A DNA stretch of 7,389 nt from Deltaproteobacteria bacterium (GTDB taxonomy: Bacteria > Desulfobacterota > Desulfarculia > Adiutricales > Adiutricaceae). Numbering within the stretch: the first letter of the stretch is position 1; each line of letters begins with the position of its first letter. The notes beneath the pieces are model-generated. The model did not search any database, was not told the origin of the DNA, and was given only the letters and a program-made list of their open reading frames with translations. Made by a program: the position numbers and the translations under genes. Positions 1 to 5,815 of this stretch are shown here, piece after piece. Location of the stretch: assembly GCA_031278835.1 (NCBI GenBank), contig JAITJP010000411.1, positions 1 to 7,389 on the forward strand, written 5' to 3'.

Positions 1-125
1 CCTTCGGAATTACGAAAATAAGCAACGTATTGGTATACGTACTTTTCGCCTTTTATCCCAGCGGATTTGATATGAACTCCTTTATTGGTAGGAATTTCGA
101 TTAAAGTTTTTGATGGATTGGCCAT
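1..125 (-). CDS. IS transposase, N-terminal fragment (perhaps IS1634 family), cut by window edge
   Basis: The minus strand is open from an ATG at 125 to the window edge. It gives about 41 residues, beginning MANPSKTLIEIP and ending YQYVAYFRNSEG, with no stop. An AAGGAG ribosome binding site (plus-strand 134-139) lies 8 bases before the ATG and fixes the start. The KGxHIKSAG and KYVYQYVAYFRNSEGK-like pattern resembles the N-terminus of IS1634-type DDE transposases as I remember them. The catalytic residues would lie outside the window, so family assignment rests on this short stretch only. Codons are mostly A/T-ending, unlike the GCC/CTG-rich genes to the right, which fits a mobile element. 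The reading direction is away from the dehydrogenase unit. Whether the element is intact cannot be judged. Confidence 0.55.
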   Translation of the reverse strand, partial: MANPSKTLIEIPTNKGVHIKSAGIKGEKYVYQYVAYFRNSE

Positions 126-136
126 ATGAATCGCTC

Positions 137-166
137 CTTGTATACGATAACAAAAGCGTATACAAG
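137..166 (-). promoter_or_regulatory. Perfect 10-bp inverted repeat over the transposase ribosome binding site
   Basis: CTTGTATACG (137-146) and CGTATACAAG (157-166) are exact reverse complements separated by 10 bases. In the minus-strand mRNA they would form a stem whose 3' arm takes in the first AAG of the AAGGAG ribosome binding site, 12 bases before the ATG at 125. As DNA it could be an operator. As RNA it could limit translation, as hairpins do in some other IS elements. A TTGACT that could be a -35 lies just upstream (plus 173-178), but no good -10 is found at standard spacing. Confidence 0.6.
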
Positions 167-495
167 ATAGAAAGTCAAGAGCTATTCAAAAAAATGTTTT
201 TCTTGAAACGTATATGTAGCAAGGCTTTTATAAAAAATCAATAAAGTCTACGCTAATTTTTTTTGTAGTTTAGGTAACATGAAGAATTTTGAATGTCAAG
301 TTTTTTTTAAATTTGAGTTATTATTTCTTCAAGCCATGTTATATTTTTTTTCCATGTTATAATTTTTGGCAGCTCAGGTTAAATAAGGGCCCTTTTGCCT
401 GAACCAAACTAGACCAAAAAACCTGTCCTTTTGACCGTGCTTCTCAGCCATTATTTAAGAACGTCAATAGTATAGTCTATTCAGGCTTAAAAATT
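167..495. other. A+T-rich gene-free stretch between the transposase and the dehydrogenase terminator
   Basis: No coding region is supported here. Base composition is strongly A+T-rich up to about 480 and switches to G/C-run sequence just after, which suggests the IS end or its insertion scar lies inside. Contents seen: a TTGACA on the minus strand (plus 294-299) with only a poor -10 partner, an 18-bp-spaced CCATGTTATA repeat at 334-361, a short AAGGGCCCTT palindrome at 385-394 between TCAGG (374-378) and CCTGA (398-402), and a small AATAG/CTATT dyad at 466-481. The terminal inverted repeat of the IS cannot be identified because the other end is outside the window. Confidence 0.5.
334..361. 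repeat. Direct repeat CCATGTTATA, two copies 18 bp apart
   Basis: CCATGTTATA occurs at 334-343 and again at 352-361, separated by a T-run. The partial inverse TAACATG lies at 275-281. The copies are exact over 10 bases and the spacing is close to two helical turns. It could be a protein-binding array near the IS end or chance in A+T-rich DNA. Confidence 0.5.
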
Positions 496-532
496 AAGCC
501 CAAAAAAGTGAGCGGCTCACTTTTTTGGGCTT
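496..532 (-). terminator. Perfect 37-bp palindrome, intrinsic terminator of the dehydrogenase unit
   Basis: The 18-base arms 496-513 and 515-532 are exact reverse complements around a single central G514. They contain AAGCCC, an A6/T6 run and GTGAGC. In minus-strand RNA this forms a long stem with a CCG-type tight loop, followed by a run of five U within AAUUUUUAA, as expected for Rho-independent termination. It lies about 85 bases past the dehydrogenase stop codon. Reading the other way it is followed by only four T, so it may also work in reverse but less well. Confidence 0.75.
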
Positions 533-540
533 TTGCTTGT

Positions 541-578
541 GGGCCACCAGTGGGGGCCCAATGGGCACCAGTGGGGGC
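541..578. repeat. Near-identical tandem direct repeat (22-bp period) in the 3' untranslated region
   Basis: GGGCCACCAGTGGGGGC at 541-557 is repeated as GGGCACCAGTGGGGGC at 563-578, one base shorter, with CAATG-type sequence between. It lies between the dehydrogenase stop and the 496-532 palindrome. Two further G5 runs follow at 588-592 and 597-601, so 552-601 holds four G5 runs on the plus strand. No reading frame is supported here. Confidence 0.6.
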
Positions 579-615
579 TTTTTTTTTGGGGGCTCCGGGG
601 GTGGATTGGTTTTTT

Positions 616-1614
616 TTAAGCCCGGAGATAGCCCCTTTGGTGGGCCTCGGCCAGGCGGGCCAAGCCCTCTTCGACCGAGATTTTTGGGACATAGCCCAGA
701 AGTTTTTTGGCCTTGTCGATTTTGGGCCAATGGGAGGTGGAGATTTGATCCACGGTAAAGGAAGTCAAGGGCGGCTCACCCCCAATGCCAAAGGTATTCC
801 AAAGCCACTCGGAAGCCAGGGCGATGGTTTGGGCCAAGACCTTGGGGACCAAGGCCCTGATGGGCGGGGCGCTTACGGCGGCCAGGAGCCGGTTGACCAA
901 GAGGATCAAATTTTGAGGACTGTCTTGGCCGACAAAAAAGGCCTGGCCATCCACCGGGGCCCCGGAAATGAGCTTGGATAGGGCCAACTGATGGGCCCTG
1001 ACGATATTGTCGATATAAACGGCGTCAATAAAATAAGGCCCGCCGGAGACCAGGAAAAGGCGACCATTTCTGGCTCTCTGGGCTAGGCGAGGCAGTAAAT
1101 GAAGATCCCCGGGACCCCAAATAAGATGGGGCCGTAAGACCAGGCTATTGAAGCCCGGGGCATTGGCCAAAAGCACCTCGCGCTCGGCCAAGGACTTACT
1201 GTAGGCGTAAGGGGCCTTGGGGGTGGCGGCGTAGGGCCGGTCCTCGGTGACCCCTTCCAGGGGAAATTTATTGTAAATGACGCTCAAGGTGGAGGTATAG
1301 ACAAAATAGGAGACATTTTCCCGCCGGGCCGCTTCCAAGAGCTTACTCGTGCCAACCGAGTTTACCTCCAGGTAATCGGACAACGGGCCCCAGACCCCGC
1401 ATTTGGCGGCGCAGTGGATGATGGCCTGAACGCCCCGAACCGCCTTAACCAGGCTACCCAGGTCGGACAAATCCCCATAAGCCAGCTCAGCCTTGGCTAA
1501 AGGCGAGGGTTTACCGGGCCTTAAAAGTAGCCTCAGGTCAAAGCCATCGGCCAGGAGGGCTTGGGCCACCCGTCCGCCCAGAAAACCGCTAGCTCCGGTC
1601 ACTAAAACTCGCAT
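616..1614 (-). CDS. NAD(P)-dependent extended short-chain dehydrogenase (3-beta-HSD/OleD-like epimerase family)
   Basis: A 332-residue protein of the extended SDR class, cytoplasmic. The Rossmann NAD(P) motif TGASGFLGG is at residues 6-14 (G7, G10, G13). IHCAAK follows at 66-71, active-site Ser in YTSTLSV at S108, and the catalytic YxxxK pair at Y136/K140 (YAYSK). The block RPHLIWGPGDLHLLPRL (161-177) and the FIDAVYIDNIVRAH segment near 195-208 are typical of 3-beta-hydroxysteroid dehydrogenase-like and OleD-like reductases, which act on hydroxy/keto groups of lipid-like substrates. The actual substrate is unknown. The ATG at 1614 was chosen because the nucleotide motif starts within six residues and a GGTGG ribosome binding site precedes it. 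The frame stays open to 1755, but that would overlap the upstream gene and add 47 basic residues not expected in the family. It lies 70 bases downstream of a small gene on the same strand, probably co-transcribed. Length is normal and no active residue is missing. Confidence 0.9.
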   Translation of the reverse strand: MRVLVTGASGFLGGRVAQALLADGFDLRLLLRPGKPSPLAKAELAYGDLSDLGSLVKAVRGVQAIIHCAAKCGVWGPLSDYLEVNSVGTSKLLEAARRENVSYFVYTSTLSVIYNKFPLEGVTEDRPYAATPKAPYAYSKSLAEREVLLANAPGFNSLVLRPHLIWGPGDLHLLPRLAQRARNGRLFLVSGGPYFIDAVYIDNIVRAHQLALSKLISGAPVDGQAFFVGQDSPQNLILLVNRLLAAVSAPPIRALVPKVLAQTIALASEWLWNTFGIGGEPPLTSFTVDQISTSHWPKIDKAKKLLGYVPKISVEEGLARLAEAHQRGYLRA

Positions 1615-1684
1615 GTTCCACCGTAAGGGCCGTTTTATTTTGTCACTCCAAAAGCGGCCCCTCCCCTTAACCAAATGGAATTTT

Positions 1685-2056
1685 TTAACTCTCCGATCCG
1701 GCCGGTTTAAGCTCAACAGATTCTTTTTCGCTAGCTTCAGCCACGGGCGATTCATGGTCCCAGTGATCCAGGACCTGGCCGGTCCCGGTCAAGGTCACCA
1801 AGTCCAGGGCCTTTTCCCGAGCGAACTTTCTGGCGTCGAATAAATGCATGGCCTGGACCTGATAATGGTCATCTGGCCGGCCGATCTTTTCCAAAAACCT
1901 TTCGGCCTGCTCCCGATCCAGAAAAATCGGTATGTATTCGGCCCCTTCGGTTTCCAGAATCAACATGTTATCCCGGTTTACGGTCACCGGATAGGTTATG
2001 ACCCAAAGCCAAGTCCTGGCCTGGGGATGTTCTTCCCCTTCGGGAGCCTGAGGCAT
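1685..2056 (-). CDS. Uncharacterised small protein (weak SseB-like resemblance)
   Basis: A 123-residue soluble protein with no signal peptide or membrane segment. The middle region (about 15-98) alternates strand and helix: WLWVITYPVTV, NMLILETEGAEYIPIF, then the helix DREQAERFLEKIG and a helix HLFDARKFAREKALD followed by LVTLTG. This order, with an 'xxPxFxDxExAExF' segment, faintly recalls the SseB N-terminal domain. I do not recognise it securely. The last 24 residues are acidic and low-complexity. The start is taken at ATG 2056, which has GGAAGA seven bases upstream. A GTG at 2071 in the same frame, directly after a TAA, is possible and would add five residues. It is the first gene of a probable two-gene unit with the dehydrogenase. 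Codon use (GAx, GCC, CTG) matches its neighbours, which supports a real gene. Confidence 0.75.
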   Translation of the reverse strand: MPQAPEGEEHPQARTWLWVITYPVTVNRDNMLILETEGAEYIPIFLDREQAERFLEKIGRPDDHYQVQAMHLFDARKFAREKALDLVTLTGTGQVLDHWDHESPVAEASEKESVELKPAGSES

Positions 2057-2100
2057 TATTTCATCTTCCACTTATACACCATTTTTTCAGTTTTAAAGTT

Positions 2101-2126
2101 ATTTAAGGACCTAAGCGTCCTTAAAT
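2101..2126 (-). promoter_or_regulatory. Perfect 10-bp dyad upstream of the small gene
   Basis: ATTTAAGGAC (2101-2110) and GTCCTTAAAT (2117-2126) are exact reverse complements around a six-base loop. It lies 44 bases before the ATG at 2056. No T-run follows on either strand, so a terminator is unlikely. An operator or a leader hairpin in the minus-strand mRNA fits better. No standard -35/-10 pair was found nearby. Confidence 0.5.
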
Positions 2127-2374
2127 CATGGGAGGCTCAACTAAACAAAGGAACCTACTCACCCCCGGCTTTTTTTAGGCCGGGAATTGGGCTCGCAAAA
2201 GTTGGGCCCGGTCAAGCCGGCCAGATATCAAAGCTCGGCCCCCTCGAAAAAGGCCCCATAAACGGGTCAAATAGCCCCGTAGAGGCCTGGCTAACCGGAT
2301 CAGGGGGGGTTAGAGTGGTCAAGGGCTGCCAAGCCCTCCCAGGCCCCCCTAGGGCCCTTTAAAGCCCTGGTCCC

Positions 2375-2406
2375 AAAAGCACCAAAGCGGGCGGTGGGGG
2401 CTTTTT
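2375..2406 (+). terminator. Possible weak intrinsic terminator
   Basis: AAAAGC (2375-2380) can pair with GCTTTT (2400-2405), with an inner ACC/GGT pairing (2381-2383 with 2393-2395) and a four-G bulge. It ends in a T5 run. It would end a plus-strand transcript coming from the G/C-rich hairpin region at 2303-2368. The stem is imperfect. Confidence 0.3.
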
Positions 2407-2433
2407 CATTTTCCGGACTAAACGCGATATAAT
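2405..2433 (+). promoter_or_regulatory. Candidate promoter with perfect TATAAT for mutL
   Basis: A perfect TATAAT lies at 2428-2433 in otherwise G+C-rich DNA. At 17-base spacing the -35 place (2405-2410) holds TTCATT, a poor match of three in six. Transcription from about 2440 would give a leader of some 230 bases before the mutL ATG. A nearer A+T-rich box at 2597-2605 is the alternative. Confidence 0.35.
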
Positions 2434-2522
2434 CACCATGATCAAAAACCCAGCCGGGTTTGAAGTTGGCGGGCCATCCGAAAAGGGCCAAAAGGCCTTA
2501 GTCTAGTGGGCTTTTTTACCGA

Positions 2523-2539
2523 CGCTTGGCCGCCAAGCG
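2523..2539. repeat. 17-bp perfect palindrome in the mutL leader
   Basis: CGCTTGGC (2523-2530) and GCCAAGCG (2532-2539) are exact reverse complements around C2531. It lies between the perfect TATAAT and the A+T-rich island before mutL. It could be an operator or a leader stem. No T-run follows on the plus strand. A T6 run lies upstream at 2512-2517, on the wrong side for termination toward mutL. Confidence 0.5.
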
Positions 2540-2672
2540 CCACACCAGGCGGCCAGACCCGGGCCGAAAAGGACCTTAGAGCCCTTCCCGCTGGGTTATT
2601 ATACACTAAAATTAAGCCAAACGCGCCTCCGGGGACTCCGGCGGACCGTTTAACCCTTGTCAAAGAGCGTTC

Positions 2673-4676
2673 ATGGCCAGTCGCATAAAGCTACTTCCGG
2701 AAAACCTAATAAACCGCATCGCCGCGGGCGAGGTGGTGGAAAGACCGGCCTCGGTCTTAAAAGAACTGGTGGAAAATAGCCTGGACGCCGGGGCCACCAG
2801 AATCGAAGTCGATATCGAGTCAGGCGGAAAAAAACTTATCAGGGTGGCCGACAATGGCCATGGGCTTAACCGCGAAGAACTTTTTTTATGCTTGGAAAGA
2901 CACGCCACCAGTAAGCTTTCGGCTGACTCTGATTTATTTGCCATAAATACTTTGGGTTTTAGGGGCGAGGCCCTGCCCTCGATCGCCTCGGTTTCCAAGC
3001 TGACCATGGTGAGCCAAACGGCCAACCAGAGCGGCCATAAGCTTAAAGTCGAGGGCGGCAAGATCTTGGATCTCTCCCCGGCCCCGAGCAATCAAGGCAC
3101 GGTCATCGAAGTCCGGGATTTATTTTTTAACGTTCCGGCCAGGCGAAAATTTTTAAAAACCGAGGCCACGGAAACGGCTCACTTGATTGAAGTCACCCAG
3201 CGCTACGCCCTTTCCAGAACCAACCTTAGACTTAAGCTTCGGGACCAGGGCCGGGAAATTTTAAGCGTGGATGAACATAACGATTCCCAGTCCCGGGTTA
3301 TAAAAATCCTGGGCCGAGAGTTGGCCTCAAAACTGCTGCCCTTCGCCAAAGAGCAAGACGATCTAAAAATCGACGGTTATTTATGCGCCCCCGAGGCGGC
3401 CAAGAGCGGCTCAAATTTATTCGTTTTCGTCTCCGGTCGCCCGGTTCGCGACAAGTTAATAAACAAGGCCATCATTCAAGGTTACGGCCGGGCCCTGCCC
3501 CAGGGCCGCCTACCTTCGGGAGTCGTTTTTATCGATCTTGAGCCCTCCCGGGTTGACGTCAACGTTCACCCGGCCAAAACCGAGGTCCGTTTCCGAGAAC
3601 CCGGTCTCATCTTTGACTTTTTGGCCAAGGCCGTTGCCAGGGCCATTGACGTCTCGCCCCTGGCCCGACCGCCCAGAAGCCAGCCCCAAGAAATGAGCCA
3701 GTCTCATCAAGGCTTAGCCAATCAGGGCCTCGCCAATCAGGGCCTAGCCAATCAGGGCCCCCAGGACTCGGGCCTTAAAAATTTTCTCGCCCTAAAGGCC
3801 CCAAACCCACTGGCCCAGACCTCAGAAAACGGTTCCAATAAAGAGCCCGAAAAATCCACCTCGCGGCTAACCCGTTTTTCCATGGGCCGGGCCCCCAAAG
3901 GCCCCCAGCTCAACCTAGAGACGGCCCTACCCAGCCCGCCTTGGATGACCCAAAACGGCCAGGACCAAGCCAGGCCGGGCCCCGAGCTGAGCGAGCCTCT
4001 CGATAGCCTCAAAACGCTGGCCACTTCCGAGGAACCCGGGGCCAGCCCTCGGGCGGCCGGACCAACCGTTAAACTCACCGAAAAGGCCAAGGTCTTGGCC
4101 CAACTTCAGCAAAGCTACATCTTGGCCGAAGGACCGGAAGCCCTTTACATTATCGACCAGCACGCCGCCCATGAAAGGGTTCTTTTTAATTCCATGAAAG
4201 AAAGCCTGCGTAAACATGGGCTACCCTCCCAGGGCCTTATTTTGCCCGAGACCTTGGAATTGGGACACCAGGAAAGTTTGGCCGTTGAAAAATTACTTAA
4301 ACACTTAACTCATCTGGGTTTTAACCTTGAGCCCTTTGGCGACCGGGTCTGGAGCCTTCGGGGCATCCCCACTTGTTTGGAACCGGCGGCGGCCCAGGAA
4401 GCCCTTATGGAAATTTTAGCCTCGGCCAAAAAGCGCCTCAGGGATTTTGACGGGGCGGGTCTGCAACAAATCGCCAGCGATCTTTCTGACACCTGGCTAT
4501 ACGGCTTGGCCTGCCGGGCGGCCGTGAAAGCCGGTGACCCCCTAAGCCAAATAGAAATGGAAGCCCTAATAAAAGCCCTTAGTGAGCTTGATTCTGGGGG
4601 CTATTGCCCACACGGCCGCCCCTCGACCATAGTTTTAAAATTAATCGATCTGGAAAAAGGTTTCGGCCGGACTTAG
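2673..4676 (+). CDS. mutL: DNA mismatch repair protein MutL, endonuclease type
   Basis: A 667-residue cytoplasmic protein that couples MutS mismatch recognition to strand removal. The GHKL ATPase domain has ELVENSLDAGAT at 31-42 (E31 base, N35 metal), DNGHG with D60, and GFRGEALPSIASV at 95-107. The transducer domain follows to about 325, with FVSGRPVRD and VDVNVHPAKTEVRF. A proline/glutamine-rich linker spans about 330-465. The C-terminal domain has the nuclease motif DQHAAHE (D495, H497, E501), ACR (613-615), CPHGRP (645-650) and a terminal FGR (664-666), so it should nick DNA itself, unlike E. coli MutL. The last Glu of the extended DQHA(x)2E(x)4E motif is N506. The ATG at 2673 puts the first conserved residues (IAAGEVVERPA) at the family-typical place; the ribosome binding site (AAAGAG) is weak. 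Length is slightly above usual owing to the linker. It sits 80 bases before an ABC importer with which it has no functional link. Confidence 0.97.
   Translation: MASRIKLLPENLINRIAAGEVVERPASVLKELVENSLDAGATRIEVDIESGGKKLIRVADNGHGLNREELFLCLERHATSKLSADSDLFAINTLGFRGEALPSIASVSKLTMVSQTANQSGHKLKVEGGKILDLSPAPSNQGTVIEVRDLFFNVPARRKFLKTEATETAHLIEVTQRYALSRTNLRLKLRDQGREILSVDEHNDSQSRVIKILGRELASKLLPFAKEQDDLKIDGYLCAPEAAKSGSNLFVFVSGRPVRDKLINKAIIQGYGRALPQGRLPSGVVFIDLEPSRVDVNVHPAKTEVRFREPGLIFDFLAKAVARAIDVSPLARPPRSQPQEMSQSHQGLANQGLANQGLANQGPQDSGLKNFLALKAPNPLAQTSENGSNKEPEKSTSRLTRFSMGRAPKGPQLNLETALPSPPWMTQNGQDQARPGPELSEPLDSLKTLATSEEPGASPRAAGPTVKLTEKAKVLAQLQQSYILAEGPEALYIIDQHAAHERVLFNSMKESLRKHGLPSQGLILPETLELGHQESLAVEKLLKHLTHLGFNLEPFGDRVWSLRGIPTCLEPAAAQEALMEILASAKKRLRDFDGAGLQQIASDLSDTWLYGLACRAAVKAGDPLSQIEMEALIKALSELDSGGYCPHGRPSTIVLKLIDLEKGFGRT
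3708..3752 (+). repeat. Three tandem 15-bp repeats in mutL encoding QGLAN
   Basis: Units start at 3708, 3723 and 3738. They differ at only two to four bases and encode QGLAN three times (residues 346-360), followed by a partial fourth QG. The repeat is in frame and lies in the flexible linker, so copy-number change by slippage would keep the frame and change only linker length. Confidence 0.85.
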
Positions 4677-4756
4677 CCCGGCTAAAGGCCAAAAAAAAAT
4701 TACCCTTTTTTACTTAAAGCCCAGGGCCTAAATTAGCGGCAAAGTTTGAGGTGAAC

Positions 4757-5815
4757 ATGACAAGAACTTCCAAAACTCCAAGGGCTGTCCCGGTTCTGGC
4801 CTGGCTATTTTCGCTGGCCTTACTGATAATTCCCAATCAAGCTTGGGCCCAGGACCAAGCCGCTCAAAAAGCCAATAACGCCCTAACCGTTTACACGGCC
4901 ATGACCGCCACGACGGCTCAATTGCCGCTTTTGGGGGCCATCAGCCAGGGCTGGCCCGAAGGCGGCCAGGTCAAGGTCGAGTATTGGAAAAATCTTGAAG
5001 ATTTACGGGCCCTGGTCTTGGCCGGTAAGGGCGACGTCTGGGTCGGGCACCTGGAAACTTTGTACCGGGCGGCGGCCCGGGGCGCCCCGGTCTCGCTGGT
5101 GGCCGTGACGGTTTGGCGAAAGTTTTATTTTATCTCAGCGCCCTTGCCCCAGGAGCCGGGCGGCCCAGCCGTCCAGCCCAAAGACGTAAGCCAGCTTCTT
5201 AACCTGGCCGCCAAAAATAATCTGACCGTGACGGCCAGCCCGCAAAACAGCCCCCAGGCCAGCTTACTCGATGAGCTAAAAAACATTCACGGGGCCTTTC
5301 CCACCGAATCCTTACCGCCTCAGCAGCTTATTTTGGAGCTTATCAAAGGCCAAAGGCTCATAGCCTTAATGCCAGAACCCATGGCCAGCCTGGCCCTTTC
5401 CAAAGATCCTAAACTAAAAATCATTGGCTCATTGGAGGAGCAATACTCCAAAGACTTTGGCGGGGACGGCTATCTGCCCCAAGCCGGCGTGGCCGTTAAC
5501 CTAAATTTGGTCAAAACTCAGCCCCACTTGGTGGCCGCTTTGCTTAGCCTAATGACCCAAAGCGTGGCCGATCTTGAGACCAAACCGGTTTCGGCCAAAA
5601 TAGCCCTCTTTCCCCCCGAGGTCCTAAAAGCTGTTGGCCCCCAGGTTCTGGAAGCCTCCCTAAGCCTAGAGCCTTTAATCATCAAAAGCGCCCATGAGGT
5701 CAAAGACCGCGTCGAGGACTTTCTCCTTTTGGCCGCCCCGGATCTGGCTTCAAACCAAAACTCCCTGCCGGAAAATTTTTACTTTGACCCAGACGCCCCG
5801 GCCAATGCCCAATAA
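4757..5815 (+). CDS. ABC transporter periplasmic substrate-binding protein, NitT/TauT (NMT1-like) class
   Basis: A 352-residue secreted protein. A basic N-terminus (TRTSKTPR), hydrophobic core at about 11-26 and NQAWA|QD give a Sec signal cleaved after residue 31. There is no lipobox cysteine, so a free periplasmic protein is expected. The mature part starts LTVYTAMTATTAQLPLL. The EYWKNLEDLRALVLAGKGDVWVG region (75-97) and LIALMPEPMASLAL (201-214) are typical of NMT1-like binding proteins, which bind small molecules such as nitrate, sulfonates or pyrimidine precursors. The ligand is not predictable. The ATG at 4757 has GAGG five bases upstream; a GTG at 4751 in frame overlaps that site and is less likely. 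It is first in a three-gene importer operon and overlaps the permease gene by 11 bases. No riboswitch is visible in the 80 bases before it; transcription from mutL or from a weak local promoter are both possible. Confidence 0.88.
   Translation: MTRTSKTPRAVPVLAWLFSLALLIIPNQAWAQDQAAQKANNALTVYTAMTATTAQLPLLGAISQGWPEGGQVKVEYWKNLEDLRALVLAGKGDVWVGHLETLYRAAARGAPVSLVAVTVWRKFYFISAPLPQEPGGPAVQPKDVSQLLNLAAKNNLTVTASPQNSPQASLLDELKNIHGAFPTESLPPQQLILELIKGQRLIALMPEPMASLALSKDPKLKIIGSLEEQYSKDFGGDGYLPQAGVAVNLNLVKTQPHLVAALLSLMTQSVADLETKPVSAKIALFPPEVLKAVGPQVLEASLSLEPLIIKSAHEVKDRVEDFLLLAAPDLASNQNSLPENFYFDPDAPANAQ

Larger units (their letters stand above)
2127..2672. other. Long intergenic region between divergent units, no supported gene, several hairpins
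   Basis: More than 500 bases lack a convincing gene. Open frames here give proline/glycine-rich translations without domains. Structures seen: CCCGGC/GCCGGG arms around T7 (2164-2184); a G7 run (2303-2309) facing a C6 run (2344-2349) and enclosing an AGGGCT/AGCCCT stem with a GCCA loop (2322-2337); a further AGGGC/GCCCT stem (2351-2368); a weak terminator-like hairpin (2375-2406); and a 17-bp palindrome (2523-2539). An A+T-rich island at 2596-2616 (TTATTATACACTAAAATT) stands out before mutL and could hold a second -10 box. Divergent promoters for the minus-strand unit and mutL must lie here. A structured RNA is possible but matches no family I recognise. Confidence 0.5.

Noticed and set aside
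203..234. Outward promoter from the IS end (TTGAAA and TATAAA)
   Set aside because: The best -10 is 20 bases from the -35, and the gene it would face is on the opposite strand.
508..981. Plus-strand open frame of 157 codons
   Set aside because: It is antisense to the well-supported dehydrogenase and its terminator. The translation is Gly/Pro-rich with no domain.
1615..1755. 47-codon N-terminal extension of the dehydrogenase
   Set aside because: It overlaps the upstream gene, and the nucleotide-binding motif should start close to the N-terminus, as it does from 1614.
1493..1843. Plus-strand open frame of 116 codons
   Set aside because: It is antisense to the dehydrogenase start and the small upstream gene. 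Its composition is that of a shadow frame.
2301..2350. tRNA or SRP RNA suggested by GAGTGGTCAAGG and the G7/C6 pairing
   Set aside because: There is no T-arm GGTTCGA-like sequence, no cloverleaf and no conserved SRP loop.
1844..2362. Plus-strand open frame of 172 codons
   Set aside because: It is partly antisense to the small gene and runs on into hairpin-rich spacer. It has no ribosome binding site or recognisable motif.
2438..2506. A 22-codon open frame beginning just after the TATAAT box
   Set aside because: It has no ribosome binding site and could only be leaderless. The length is well within chance.
2300..2663. Two minus-strand open frames (2300-2491 and 2442-2663)
   Set aside because: Both lie in the structured spacer, are rich in Gly/Pro/Ala/Arg, and lack a ribosome binding site and any family resemblance.
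3510..4492. Minus-strand open frames inside mutL
   Set aside because: They are antisense shadows of a fully conserved gene in G+C-rich DNA.
4677..4756. Terminator or TPP riboswitch between mutL and the binding-protein gene
   Set aside because: The space is only 80 bases. It has A9 and T6 runs and a small TTAGCC/GGCTAA dyad at the mutL stop, but no G/C-rich stem followed by T-run and no riboswitch core.
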